From Devosia algicola (lineage in GTDB: Bacteria; Pseudomonadota; Alphaproteobacteria; Rhizobiales; Devosiaceae): a DNA stretch of 64,000 nt. Location: positions 2,358,001 to 2,422,000 of the forward strand of contig NZ_CP118246.1 in NCBI RefSeq assembly GCF_028816455.1, in the 5' to 3' direction. Position 1 is the first letter of the stretch, and each line of letters begins with the position of its first letter. The notes beneath the pieces were generated by a model. That model saw only the letters and a program-made list of their open reading frames with translations, made no database searches and was not told where the DNA came from. Both the position numbers and the translations under genes were made by a program. This document shows positions 23,083 through 33,062 of this stretch, one piece after another.

Positions 23083-23788
23083 CTATGCCGGGCGCTTGGA
23101 CGCCTCGGAACGTTTTGCGACGCCCATTTGCTCGATGATATGACGCCCCGAACCCTGTACATGTCGCGCCACGATAGCCGCTGCGGCATCTGCGTCCTGC
23201 GCGCGGATGGCACCAATCAGCTCACGATGTTCGCTTAGTACCGATCCTCGACGGCTCAGCGACGTCGGAAAGCGCCGACTGATAGCGCGAAGAATCTCGC
23301 GATGCTTCCACCAGAGTTCGGCAGCATGACGATTGTAGTGACGATCATAAATCAACTGATGAAACTGCGTATCGAGCCTGTCCATGTCGCGTACCGTCAG
23401 CAAAATTGAGGGCCTCGATTTCGTCTTGGGCAGCCTCAAGCTCGGCAATGTCGGCGTCTGCGGCGATAGAAACGAACCAGCGCGTAAGAGCCGGCTCGAT
23501 TAACACTTCGATCTCGATGATATCGCGCACAAATGCTTCATCGATCGGCCGTACACGCGCCCCCCGATTGGCCTCCATGATCACAAAACCCTCGCCGCGC
23601 AGTTGCTGCAATGCTTCGCGGGCCGGATTGGTCGATGTACGATAGCGCTTGGCCAGGTCCGCCACCTTAAGGCGCGCATTGGGCGCAAACTGCCCCGAAA
23701 CAATGTCTTCGCGGATCATTTCATAGACCGTCGCCGGCAGATCGTCTGCACTCGTCGCGGTCTGAATGACGTCGCTGGATTGGCTCAT
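23083..23788 (-). CDS. GntR-family transcriptional regulator (FadR/FCD subfamily), one frameshift
   Basis: About 235 residues. The N-terminal winged helix (residues ~15-80) contains LKVADLAKRYRTSTNPAREALQQLRGEGFV, typical GntR. The C-terminal all-helical FCD ligand domain includes DTQFHQLIYD and a late HRELIGAIRAQDADAAA His site. Such proteins sense sugar acids. The frame breaks near 23395; removing one base (for instance the C in CAGCAAAA) gives ALNFLTVRDMDRLD. It is divergent from the CUT1 operon at 24020 and probably controls it and the enolase-superfamily genes downstream. Confidence 0.8.
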
Positions 23789-23848
23789 TCCCTAGTGTTA
23801 AGCCGGTTTTTCACACAAGCCAAGTCGTCTCGCACGCAAAACGTCACA

Positions 23849-23877
23849 AATAATGTGTGATCCATGCATTATTGACA
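23849..23877. promoter_or_regulatory. Possible GntR operator overlapping a -35 box
   Basis: The inverted repeat AATAATG (23849-23855) / CATTATT (23867-23873) overlaps TTGACA at 23872-23877, a good -35 hexamer for the rightward CUT1 operon. The -10 candidate about 17 bases on (near 23895) is weak. Arms of 7 bp spaced by 11 bases could suit a GntR dimer. This is a sequence-based guess. Confidence 0.4.
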
Positions 23878-24019
23878 TACACCCAACAGTCTGGAACTGT
23901 TCGATATGGGAGATACGGGCAGCAAGCCCGGCCCCAAGGAGGCGCAGCGCACGCTGCATAGGAAGTCCTGGTTCAGCCGACGGGGCTGGACGGTCTTTCA
24001 CAGTTGAGGAGGACTATCG

Positions 24020-25517
24020 ATGACGAATTCGCAGGGCCGCGTCGCGCGGCCAGGCTCGCCGACGCGTCGGCGGCTCGCTTGTTACGCAGTAGCCACACTG
24101 ACAACCGCTTCACTCTTGTCGAGCACCGTGTTCGCCCAGGCTGTTGATATCAGCCAGTGGTCACCCGAATATATTCGCTCAATCGCAGGCACTGAAGAAG
24201 TCGATACAGCCGCGGCTTGCGCAGCAGTGGTACCGCTCGATTACAAGGGAAAGCTCACCTATTGGTGGACCGGCCCCAATGAGGCATCGCCCGATATCGA
24301 ACGCCAGATCAATGACGAATTCTGGGCGGCATGGAAAGCCACCTATCCCAATATTGAAACCGACGCGCAAAACATCGATTACAACCAGTTACTTGACAAA
24401 CTGCGTACTGCCTTGCTGGGCAACGCCGGCCCGATGGTGCTGCGTCTGCAGATCCTGGGCGGCATTGAATTTGCCTCAAAGGGCTATTTCCAGGAGCCTG
24501 CGTCCAGAAGACGTTGGCTACGAAACCGCCAATTTCTGGCCCGGAGCCATGAAGTCCGTTGCATATGACGGAAAATATTATGGCATCCCGACCAACAACG
24601 AAACCATGGGTTTCATCTGGAACGCAGACATCTTCAAACGCGCCGGTCTGGACCCCGAAAACCCACCGGCAACCTGGGATGATGTTGTAACATACTCCAA
24701 ACAGATCCACGACAAGCTGGGCATTGCCGGCTACGGCATGGTGGCCAAGCAGAATGCGGGGAACACCCCCTTCCGCTTCATGCCTCAAATGTGGGCCTAT
24801 GGCGGTGGCGCTCTGGATGAAGCGAGCGACGATCCGAAATATAACACCGTCGAAATCAACAACGATGGCGCCAAAGCCGCCCTTCAAGCGTCCTACGACA
24901 TGTATGTACGCGACCAGTCGGTGCCGGTCTCGGCCCTGACAAATACCCAGAACGAAAACCAGCAGCCCTTCATTGCCGGACAGGTCGCCATGGTGATCGC
25001 GCATCCATCCGAATATGCCAAGATGGTGGATCTGGCAGGCAAGGCGACCGGCGCTGACAAGCCCGTTGCCGATGCTGTGGTTGCCAACATGCGCTATGGC
25101 CTGATCCCCAAGGGTCCGGCACGTCGTGCCGTGGTGTTTGGTGGCTCCAACATGCATTTCATCAAGCCCGAATATGTTGACGGCGACTTTGATGAAATGG
25201 CCGCCAAGGCCTTCGCCTGCTTCTACAACAGCCCTGAATGGTCAACCAAACTGGCCTGGACCGGCTCCAATCCGGGCAATCTGGAAGGGTTCAAGACCAA
25301 ATGGATGAAGGAGCGTCTTGACTCGATCAAGTTCCTTGACGTCACCACGTCGATGCTGCCCAGCGGCATTCCCTTCCCGGTTATTCCTCAGGCAACCGAG
25401 ATCATGAACATCATTGTTCCTGACATGCTGCAAAATGCTCTGACCGGCAAGATGACGGTTGATGAGGCCGCAGACGACGCCGCGCGCAGGGTTGACGATC
25501 TGCTCAACGGCCTGTGA
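24020..25517 (+). CDS. CUT1-type sugar-binding protein (extracellular solute-binding family 1), one frameshift
   Basis: About 498 residues when repaired, starting at the ATG at 24020 with a strong GAGGAGG ribosome-binding site. The signal sequence (residues ~20-42: ACYAVATLTTASLLSSTVFAQA) directs export. The mature protein has family-1 features: PTNNETMGFIWNADIFKRAG, then NPPATWDDV. It feeds the two downstream permeases. The frame breaks at 24494-24499; turning GAGCCT into GAGCT gives FQELRPEDVGYETANFW. First gene of the rightward operon and divergent from the GntR gene. Substrate unknown. Confidence 0.85.
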
Positions 25518-25530
25518 TCCACTTCAATAT

Positions 25531-25556
25531 GACCGGCGGCGTCAACGCCGCCGGTC
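25531..25556 (+). promoter_or_regulatory. Intercistronic GC hairpin after the sugar-binding-protein gene
   Basis: A perfect 11-bp stem (GACCGGCGGCG / CGCCGCCGGTC) with a 4-base TCAA loop lies between the binding protein and the first permease and is not followed by a T run. It likely shapes relative expression of binding protein and permeases. Confidence 0.6.
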
Positions 25557-25583
25557 TCCCAGGGGTCAGAGACGAGGTTTACA

Positions 25584-26541
25584 GTGAGCATCGCCACGGA
25601 ACGTGAGATTGCGGCGCGGGCCAAGCGGCCCATTCGCTTCGGCGTGCTAAGACAGATGATCGATCGACGCAGCGATTATTTATATGTGCTGCCGGCGCTG
25701 ATCGTCATGATGATCGTGATTGCCTATCCGATCTATTACACTATCGAGCCTGAGCCTTTTTAATACGCCATCCAATTTGCAGATGAAGGACAAGGTCTTT
25801 ATTGGCTTGGATAATTACGCGCGTATTCTGACCAGCCGCTCGTTCCGCGAAGTCACGATGAACACGTTCATCTGGACCGTGGCCTCAACCTTTTTTGCAT
25901 TCCTGCTCGGATTGGGCGCTGCTCTTTCCCTGCATCGAGAATTTCTCGGACGCGGCGTGCTACGAGCCGTATTGCTGATCCCCTATGTGGTTAGCGCCGT
26001 GGCGGCATCCTATGTCTGGAAATGGCTTTATCATTCCGATTTCGGCGTCATCGGTGCCCTGGCGGTGCAGTTCGGTCTTACAGATCGCCCGATCAATTTC
26101 ATCGACAATATCCATACCGTTCTACCCTCGCTGATCGTGGTCAATATCTGGAAGGAATTTTCCTTTGCGATGATCATGCTGATGGCAGGCCTTCAAACCG
26201 TTCCCGACCAGCTGTTGCGGGCAGCTCAGGTGGATGGTGCAAACGCATGGCAACGCTTTTGGCACGTAACCGTGCCACATCTTAAAGGCGTGTCGATGGT
26301 TACGGTACTGCTGCTCATGGTGGCCAACTTCAACGCCTTCATCATCCCCTGGATCATGACCAGCGGCGGCCCCGCGGGCGCCTCCGACATTTGGATCACC
26401 CAGATTTACACCATCGCCTTCGGTCGCCAACGCTACGGGCTGGCCTCTGCCTACTCGGTGATACTTTTCATCGTCATGATGACGCTGGGATATTTTTACG
26501 TTCGCGCTCTGACGCGCGGTGACGATACGAGGGTCAAATGA
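25584..26541 (+). CDS. CUT1-type ABC sugar permease (MalF/UgpA-like), one frameshift
   Basis: About 318 residues when repaired. The best start is the GTG at 25584 (MSIATEREIAARAKRP when initiated); the later ATG at 25720 would lose the first helix LYVLPALIVMMIVIAYPIYY. Six helices, and the EAA loop DQLLRAAQVDGANAWQRFWH near residue 210. The frame breaks at 25746-25751 (GAGCCT for GAGCT); the corrected text is YYTIELSLFNTP. Its stop overlaps the start of the second permease. Confidence 0.85.
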
Positions 26542-27419
26542 GTATGGTCTCCGCAGCCCCAAGCCGCCGCCGTCGGGTCAAGATTGATCCTTGGCGTTGG
26601 GTTGGCCGTTTCTTCCTGTTGTTTCTGCTAACCTTCACCGTCCTGCCGATGCTCTGGATGGTGCTGACCTCGATCAAGTCACAATTCGCCGCCATGCAAT
26701 ATCCGCCGCAATGGTGGCCGGCCGAACCGACATTGCAAAACTATGCCAAGCTGCTCGATCCAAATGGATCGACCGGGCAGGAATTTCTGCGTTACTTTTG
26801 GAACAGTTTTTACGTTTCGATGGTCACCACGATCCTTGGGGTCATTGTAGCAGTGCCGGCCGCCTACGCCTTTTCGCGATTTACCTTTCCGGGCCGCACA
26901 TTCCTGTTCTTTTCGGTACTGCTGCGCAACATGTTCCCGTCCGTGGTTTTCCTGATGCCGCTATTCTTGTTGATGCGCTGGATGGGACTGGTCAATACCC
27001 ATGGCTCCTTGATCCTGACCTATCTCACCTTTGGCCTGCCGCTCTCTATCTGGCTACTCAAGGGGTTTTTCGACAATATCCCGATCCAGTTGGAGCAGGC
27101 AGCGCGCATTGATGGGGCGACCCGTTTTCAGGCCTTTTTCTTCATTGTCATGCCGCTATCGACCCCCGGCATTATTGCCACCTCTATTTTCTCGTTTATC
27201 GGAGCCTGGAACGAATATGTTTATGCCTACACGTTCCTCTCCAAACAGGATTCGATGACACTCCCGGTCGGCATCCAGCGCTTCTTCACCGAATTCGCCA
27301 CCGACTGGCCAGGCCTTATGGCGGCAACCTTCCTGATGAGCGTGCCCGTCGTGGTTCTGTTCCTGGTTCTGCAAAAATACTTTGTTCGCGCCCTTACCGA
27401 AGGCGCCGTCAAACATTAG
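26538..27419 (+). CDS. CUT1-type ABC sugar permease (MalG/UgpE-like)
   Basis: 293 residues, six membrane helices beginning at FFLLFLLTFTVLPMLWMVL, and the EAA loop IQLEQAARIDGATRFQAFFF. Overlaps the upstream permease by four bases. Together they form the membrane channel of the sugar importer. Intact. Confidence 0.9.
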   Translation: MSMVSAAPSRRRRVKIDPWRWVGRFFLLFLLTFTVLPMLWMVLTSIKSQFAAMQYPPQWWPAEPTLQNYAKLLDPNGSTGQEFLRYFWNSFYVSMVTTILGVIVAVPAAYAFSRFTFPGRTFLFFSVLLRNMFPSVVFLMPLFLLMRWMGLVNTHGSLILTYLTFGLPLSIWLLKGFFDNIPIQLEQAARIDGATRFQAFFFIVMPLSTPGIIATSIFSFIGAWNEYVYAYTFLSKQDSMTLPVGIQRFFTEFATDWPGLMAATFLMSVPVVVLFLVLQKYFVRALTEGAVKH

Positions 27420-27464
27420 CGGCGCGCGCCGCTGGCGCGAGCCTTAGGTCTTCAGGGGAATTGA

Positions 27465-28564
27465 ATGGCTCAAGTAGTACTCAAAGATATCGTCAAAACG
27501 TATGGCAGCCTATATGCGGTCAACAATGTCTCGCTGACCGTCGAAGATGGCGAATTCGTCGCCCTTGTCGGCCCATCGGGCTGTGGCAAGACCACAACGC
27601 TCAATCTCGTGGCTGGCCTGCTGCCAATGACCGACGGCGATGTGATGATCGGTGATCGCAATGTCACCGATCTCGATCCCAAGGATCGCGACATCGCTAT
27701 GGTGTTCCAGAATTACGCACTCTATCCCAACAAGACTGTCTACAAAAATCTCGCGTTCCCACTGCAGATGCGCAAACTCTCCAAAGCCGAGATTGATGTC
27801 AAAGTCATGGACGCCGCCAAAGTGCTTGACATCGTACACCTGCTGCAGCGCAAGCCGCGCGAACTCTCGGGCGGTCAGCAGCAACGCGTAGCACTGGGTC
27901 GCGCGCTGGTGCGCGATCCGCAGGTTTTTTTGATGGACGAACCCTTGTCCAACCTCGATGCCAAACTGCGCGTGCAGATGCGCACTGAGCCTAAAACGCT
28001 TCCATCAGGATCTCAAGGCGACGGTGATCTACGTCACCCATGACCAGCTCGAAGCGGTTACCATGGCCGACAAGATGGCCGTCATGAGTGGCGGCTTTCT
28101 TCAGCAATATGACTCGCCGAAAAACGTGTTCGAGCATCCGGTGAACATGTTCGTCGCCAGCTTTGTCGGTAGCCCGGCGATGAGCCTTGATACCGCTGGA
28201 GGCGATCACAACCGGCGCCGCGGTTGCCCTCGGTTCCACTGAAGGTTGGCAGTTGCCCCTGTCGGAGGCCAATAGCAGGAAGGCGAAAACCGCCTCGACC
28301 AGCAAGATCGTGCTTGGTGCGCGCCATTCAACACTAAAATTGCACAAATCATCTTCGCCTGGCGCCGTACCGGGCCGGGTTTATACTGTTGAGCCAACGG
28401 GCGACGTCACGTTTGTGCAGGTTTTTCTAAGCGGGGCAACAGTCATTGTCAGCCTCGACCCCTCGATCGACGTCAAACCTGATGAAGAGGTCTGGATCGA
28501 GTTTGACCAGGAGCGCATTCACCTGTTTGATGGTGAAACCGAAATGGCGCTGACCGCCGCGTGA
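27465..28564 (+). CDS. CUT1-type ABC sugar ATPase (MalK/UgpC-like), two frameshifts
   Basis: About 366 residues when repaired, normal for MalK-type ATPases. Walker [10 protein letters not shown] (residues ~37-45), Q-loop FQNYALYP, signature [15 protein letters not shown], Walker [13 protein letters not shown], and a C-terminal TOBE-type regulatory domain ([15 protein letters not shown]). Breaks at 27987-27992 and 28182-28187 are both GAGCCT for GAGCT. Repaired text is [20 protein letters not shown] and SPAMSLIPLEAI. The second junction falls at the entry to the regulatory domain, where a PAMN-type motif is common. Confidence 0.9.
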
Positions 28565-28632
28565 CGACCGCCACCGATAATTGATCGGTTCAGGCACTCT
28601 TCCCACCACGACCCACCTTAGGTGTCACTGCC

Positions 28633-29787
28633 ATGAAAATAACTGCCATTCACCCGTACCCCACCTGGGTGGGCACGCGGAACCAGCTCATCGTCAAGAT
28701 CGAGACCGATGACGGTATTTTTGGCTGGGGCGAAAGCGGTTTGTCGGGGCGTGAAAAAGCCGTGGTCGGCGCCATCGAACATTATCGCGAATTCCTGATC
28801 GGACGCGACCCGATGATGATCGGCGCCCTGTGGCAGGAAATGTATCGCAGCCAGTATTTTGAAGGCGGCCGCGTTCTTACCGCTGCCATTTCCGCCATTG
28901 ATATCGCCCTGCATGACATCAAGGGCAAGGCGCTGGGCGTGCCGGTTTATGAACTTCTGGGCGGCAAGCAACGTAACCATATTCCCACCTTCGCGACGAC
29001 AAAGGGCCCCTGCGGCGCCGAGATGATCGAGCAGGCAAAAGAGCTTATTGCCCTTGGCTGGAACGCCATGCGGCTGTCGCCCGCCAGTTTCGGCGACGAC
29101 AATATTTTCGAGCCCCGGCAATCAATCGCGGCAACAGCCGAATGGTGCATCAAGGCGCGCGAAGCATTGGGCAGCGCCGTGGTCTTGGGAATTGATTATC
29201 ACCACCGCCTATCTGTGGCAGAGGCCGCCAGCTTCTGCCAGAAAATGCCCTCCGGCACTCTCGATTTCCTGGAAGAGCCCATCCGCGATGAAACCCCGGC
29301 GGCCTATGAAGCGCTGCGTAAACTGGTCGATGTTCCCTTCGCTATTGGCGAAGAATTTGCCAGCAAATGGCAATTTGTGCCCTATATCGAGCGCGACATT
29401 CATCAGTTCAACCGCATCGATGTCTGCAACGTTGGTGGCCTCACCGAGTCCATGAAGGTCGCGGGCTGGAGCGAAGCGCACTATGTTGACATGATGCCGC
29501 ACAACCCGCTCGGCCCCATTTGTACCGCGGCGACCGTTCATTTCGCCGCCGCTGTTCCCAACTTTTCATGGCTGGAAACCCGCGCCTCGCCGGGCGAATC
29601 CCATCTTGGGTTCAACGACAGCACAATTTTCACCGGACAGCCCGTACTCAACGGCGCCGTTTACGACGTAAGCGACGCCCCTGGCCTTGGCATTGAGGTT
29701 GATGAGGACACTGTCAAAAAACAAAGCTTCAAGTTCTGGGAAGCGCCCCACCTGCACCGCAACGACGGCTCGATCACCAACTGGTAG
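28633..29787 (+). CDS. Enolase-superfamily sugar-acid dehydratase (galactonate dehydratase-like)
   Basis: 384 residues. Barrel metal ligands are in VLGIDYHHRL, FLEEPIRDE and FAIGEEFAS; a late MMPHNPLGPI supplies the His typical of the galactonate/arabinonate dehydratase-like groups. This is the third enolase-superfamily enzyme in the window and closes the CUT1 operon, followed after 11 bases by the RraA-like gene. That makes a dehydratase-aldolase pair plausible. Intact. Confidence 0.85.
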   Translation: MKITAIHPYPTWVGTRNQLIVKIETDDGIFGWGESGLSGREKAVVGAIEHYREFLIGRDPMMIGALWQEMYRSQYFEGGRVLTAAISAIDIALHDIKGKALGVPVYELLGGKQRNHIPTFATTKGPCGAEMIEQAKELIALGWNAMRLSPASFGDDNIFEPRQSIAATAEWCIKAREALGSAVVLGIDYHHRLSVAEAASFCQKMPSGTLDFLEEPIRDETPAAYEALRKLVDVPFAIGEEFASKWQFVPYIERDIHQFNRIDVCNVGGLTESMKVAGWSEAHYVDMMPHNPLGPICTAATVHFAAAVPNFSWLETRASPGESHLGFNDSTIFTGQPVLNGAVYDVSDAPGLGIEVDEDTVKKQSFKFWEAPHLHRNDGSITNW

Positions 29788-29798
29788 AAAGACTTCAG

Positions 29799-30554
29799 AT
29801 GACCCACACACCCGGCATTACCCGACCTTCCAAAGAACTGGTCGCGGCTGTCCTTGCCGTTGGCGCCGCCACCGCGTCCAGCACCCTGGCCCATATGGGC
29901 ATTCGCAATTGTCACATCCAGGGGCCGATCGCCTCCTCGCCCGGCAAGGCAATCGCCGGGCCGGCCCTTACCTTGCAATTCATGCCGCGTCGCGAAGATC
30001 TATATAGCGATGGCGAATATATCGACCCCGAAAAGCAACTCCATCGACATGTTCTTTATCATGTCGAGGAGGGGGACGTCGTTGTGGTCGACGCCCGCGG
30101 AGATATGAGCCCGGGCGTTTTCGGCGACATGATGAGCACCTATTTCAAGGGACGTGGGGGTGCCGGCATGGTCATCGATGGCTGTCTGCGTGATCAGCCC
30201 AACCTCAAAAAGCTCGACATCCCGGTATGGATTCGTGGCTGGACCCCAAATTTCCACACCCAGACCAATCTGATGCCCTTCGCGGTCAACACGCCCATTG
30301 CTTGTGGCGGCGTCACCGTTATCCCCGGCGACATCATCATTGCAGATGATGATGGTGCCGTAGTCGTACCCATCGGGTTGGCCGAGCAAATGATTGAAAA
30401 CGCCAACAAGAGCCATGACTGGGAAGATTTTTCCCGCATGAAGCTGATGGCCGGTGAGCCGCTCCAGCGATACTATCCGTTGCACGATGACGCGCGTGAG
30501 GAATACGAAGAATGGCGCAAGCACAATCCGATCGCGCCACCGCCAAAACAATAA
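29799..30554 (+). CDS. RraA-like / HMG-aldolase-family protein
   Basis: 251 residues of the RraA-like superfamily. The hallmark segment GGAGMVIDGCLRD near residue 125 contains the conserved Arg-Asp pair used for metal and oxaloacetate/HMG binding in class II HMG/CHA aldolases. In sugar-acid clusters such proteins usually cleave or decarboxylate keto-acids rather than inhibit RNase E. Follows the galactonate-dehydratase-like gene by 11 bases. Intact. Confidence 0.75.
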   Translation: MTHTPGITRPSKELVAAVLAVGAATASSTLAHMGIRNCHIQGPIASSPGKAIAGPALTLQFMPRREDLYSDGEYIDPEKQLHRHVLYHVEEGDVVVVDARGDMSPGVFGDMMSTYFKGRGGAGMVIDGCLRDQPNLKKLDIPVWIRGWTPNFHTQTNLMPFAVNTPIACGGVTVIPGDIIIADDDGAVVVPIGLAEQMIENANKSHDWEDFSRMKLMAGEPLQRYYPLHDDAREEYEEWRKHNPIAPPPKQ

Positions 30555-30699
30555 AGGCGCTTGTCGCCCACGGACGACTTGCTTCCCAACCCCACCGACA
30601 TTCTAAGATTTTGACCAAAGGATAAAAGATAGGCTAAAGGAATACCAACGGGGCCGAAACCAAGAAGCCCCTTGGGTGCGAGGCAACAGGAACCATGGC

Positions 30700-31485
30700 G
30701 TGACCACAAACGGCACTGCGGGGCAGGACTATCTCTCGGTCACTGACATTCACAAGGATTTTGGCGGTCTTGAAGTGCTCAAGGGCATCACGTTCGGCGC
30801 ACGCCAGCACGAAGTGGTTTCGCTGATAGGAGCGTCCGGGTCCGGCAAGTCCACACTGCTCCGGTGCATTAACCTGCTTGAAATTCCCGACAGGGGCGAG
30901 ATTGCCGTCGATGGCAAGAAATTGCCACTGTCTCCATCCGGGCGCAGCCATCGCCACATCACCAACCAGCGCGACGTGCGGTTGTTCCGCGCCAGCCTGG
31001 CCATGGTCTTTCAAAATTTCAATCTTTGGGCACACATGACCATTCGCCAAAATGTCATGGAAGGCCCCGTGCAGGTGCTAAAGGTGCCCAAGGCCGAGGC
31101 CGCAGAACAGGCCGAAGCACTTTTGGCGCGCGTCGGGCTCTCCGACAAACTCGATGCCTATCCCGCCCACCTGTCCGGCGGCCAACAGCAGCGCGCAGCA
31201 ATCGCCCGTGCCTTGGCCATGCAGCCCAAAATTCTGCTTTTTGACGAGCCAACGTCCGCCCTCGATCCTGAACTTGTCGGGGAAGTACTGGCGGTCATGC
31301 GCGATCTGGCCACCGAAGGCCGCACCATGGTCGTGGTAACCCATGAAATGGGATTTGCCCGCGAAGTCTCCGAGAACGTCATCTTCCTGCATCAGGGCCG
31401 GATTGGCGAACAGGGGCCGCCCGAACAGATTTTCCAGTCGCCGAAAACCGATGCCTGTCGCAAATTTCTGGCAAGCGTTTTGTAA
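30700..31485 (+). CDS. Polar amino-acid ABC transporter ATPase (HisP/GlnQ type)
   Basis: About 261 residues from the GTG at 30700 (an earlier in-frame GTG at 30676 is possible; AACAGGAA precedes the chosen start). Walker [10 protein letters not shown], signature [15 protein letters not shown], Walker [21 protein letters not shown] and the [13 protein letters not shown] switch are those of polar amino-acid importers. The next three genes supply the binding protein and two permeases. Intact. Confidence 0.9.
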   Translation: MTTNGTAGQDYLSVTDIHKDFGGLEVLKGITFGARQHEVVSLIGASGSGKSTLLRCINLLEIPDRGEIAVDGKKLPLSPSGRSHRHITNQRDVRLFRASLAMVFQNFNLWAHMTIRQNVMEGPVQVLKVPKAEAAEQAEALLARVGLSDKLDAYPAHLSGGQQQRAAIARALAMQPKILLFDEPTSALDPELVGEVLAVMRDLATEGRTMVVVTHEMGFAREVSENVIFLHQGRIGEQGPPEQIFQSPKTDACRKFLASVL

Positions 31486-31522
31486 CGACGCCGAAAAACA
31501 GCAATTACCAAAGGAGAACCAG

Positions 31523-32275
31523 ATGCTGAAAAAACTTCTGACCGTTGCACTTGTCGCAACAATCGCGGCGGCCACCGCCGGTGCGGCCCAGGCGCAGACC
31601 ATGCAGATCCGAATTGCCACCGAGGGTGCCTACCCCCCATTCAACATGAAAAACGCCGCCGGCGATCTGGTCGGGTTTGACATTGATATCGCCAACGCAC
31701 TGTGCGCCGAAATGAAGGCCGAGTGCACCATGGTTGCCCAGGATTGGGACGGGATCATTCCAGGACTGGTCGCCAACAAATATGACGCCATTATCGCTTC
31801 AATGTCGATTACGCCAGAGCGTCAGCAATCGGTCGGCTTCACCGAACCCTACTATTCAAACTATCTTCATGTCATGGCCAAGAAGGGCAGCGGCCTTTCC
31901 GGCGCCGATGATCTGTCCGGCAAGTCGGTTGGCGCCGAGCGCTCCACCGTTGCGTCCCAATGGGCCGAGGACAATCTGGGTCGCACAGCCGACGTCAAAT
32001 TGTACGACACCCAGACTGCAGCCTATTCTGATCTTGACGCCGGTCGGATCGACGCCATGGTGTCCGATATCTACCCAGCCTATGACTGGTTGCAGTCCCA
32101 TGATGGTTTCGAGTTCATTGGCGACAATATCGACATCGACGACAAGATTGGTATTGCCATCCGCAAGAACGACACCGAGTTGCGTGACGCCTTCAATGCG
32201 GCGCTCAAGACCATTCGCGACAATGGCACCTATGCCGAAATCAACGCGAAATATTTCCCCTTCGACATCTATTGA
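31523..32275 (+). CDS. Polar amino-acid-type solute-binding protein (family 3)
   Basis: 250 residues from the ATG at 31523, with AAGGAG upstream. Signal peptide of ~23 residues (LTVALVATIAAATAGAAQAQ). Family-3 features are IATEGAYPPFNM at the mature N-terminus, GFDIDIANAL, DWDGIIPGLVANKYDAI and a C-terminal NGTYAEINAKYFP. The ligand could be an amino acid, opine or ureide; the downstream ureidoglycine aminohydrolase gene makes a nitrogenous ureide worth considering. Intact. Confidence 0.9.
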   Translation: MLKKLLTVALVATIAAATAGAAQAQTMQIRIATEGAYPPFNMKNAAGDLVGFDIDIANALCAEMKAECTMVAQDWDGIIPGLVANKYDAIIASMSITPERQQSVGFTEPYYSNYLHVMAKKGSGLSGADDLSGKSVGAERSTVASQWAEDNLGRTADVKLYDTQTAAYSDLDAGRIDAMVSDIYPAYDWLQSHDGFEFIGDNIDIDDKIGIAIRKNDTELRDAFNAALKTIRDNGTYAEINAKYFPFDIY

Positions 32276-32336
32276 TCAAGGCCTTTCGGCGCGACCCTTC
32301 CTTTGTTCGGTCGCGCCGACATAAAGCGGGGACGCC

Positions 32337-33053
32337 ATGAACAACGAATCGGTTTTCTCGCTCCTCGCATTTGGCGATACCGGCTGGGGCGACGACCTGC
32401 TGGCGGGCGCATGGATAACCATCCAACTCGCCGCCGTGTCCCTTGTTTGCGGGCTGGCGCTAGGATTGCTGCTAGCCGGCGGCCGCCTGTCACCGTGGCG
32501 CCCGCTGAACTGGTTGACCAACACCTATATCGTCTTCATTCGCGGCACCCCCGAGTTCCTTGTGTTGCTGTTGGTCTTTTTCGGCCTCGATCTTGTCGTT
32601 CATAAGATTGCGAGCAGCTTTGGCGTTCAAAGCTATTTCGAAGTCCCAAAATTTACTGCGGCGGTCGCCGGGCTGAGCCTGATCTTCAGCGCTTACGCCT
32701 CCGAAGTTTTTCGAGGCGCCTATCTGGCGGTACCCACCGGCCAGATTGAGGCGGCAACAGCAACCGGCATGTCACCGATGCAGGTTTTCAGGCGGGTTCG
32801 ACTGCCCCAGATGTGGCGTTTTGCGCTGCCGGGTCTAGCCAACCTCTGGATGGTTCTGTTGAAAGACACATCGCTCGCCGCCGTCATTGCGCTCGACGAA
32901 CTATTGCGTCAGGCCAAGGTCGCCAGCGAAGCCACATTGCAACCATTGGTGTTCTATGTATCGGCCGGGGTCATCTACCTGGTCCTGACGGCGATATCCG
33001 ATCTTGCCCGCCACCGGCTTGAGCTTGGTGCGCGGCGCGGCTTCGCGCGATAG
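32337..33053 (+). CDS. Polar amino-acid ABC permease (HisQ-type)
   Basis: 238 residues with about five helices and the EAA-like loop GQIEAATATGMSPMQVFRRV. Partner of the following permease; nine bases separate them, with AGGAGG before the next ATG. Intact. Confidence 0.9.
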   Translation: MNNESVFSLLAFGDTGWGDDLLAGAWITIQLAAVSLVCGLALGLLLAGGRLSPWRPLNWLTNTYIVFIRGTPEFLVLLLVFFGLDLVVHKIASSFGVQSYFEVPKFTAAVAGLSLIFSAYASEVFRGAYLAVPTGQIEAATATGMSPMQVFRRVRLPQMWRFALPGLANLWMVLLKDTSLAAVIALDELLRQAKVASEATLQPLVFYVSAGVIYLVLTAISDLARHRLELGARRGFAR

Positions 33054-33062
33054 GAGGGTACC

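Noticed and set aside
10323..28187. Programmed ribosomal frameshifting at GAGCCT
   Set aside because: The motif occurs in different codon phases and on the antisense strand of half the genes, so it cannot be a common slippery codon pair. The affected proteins have no tradition of recoding.
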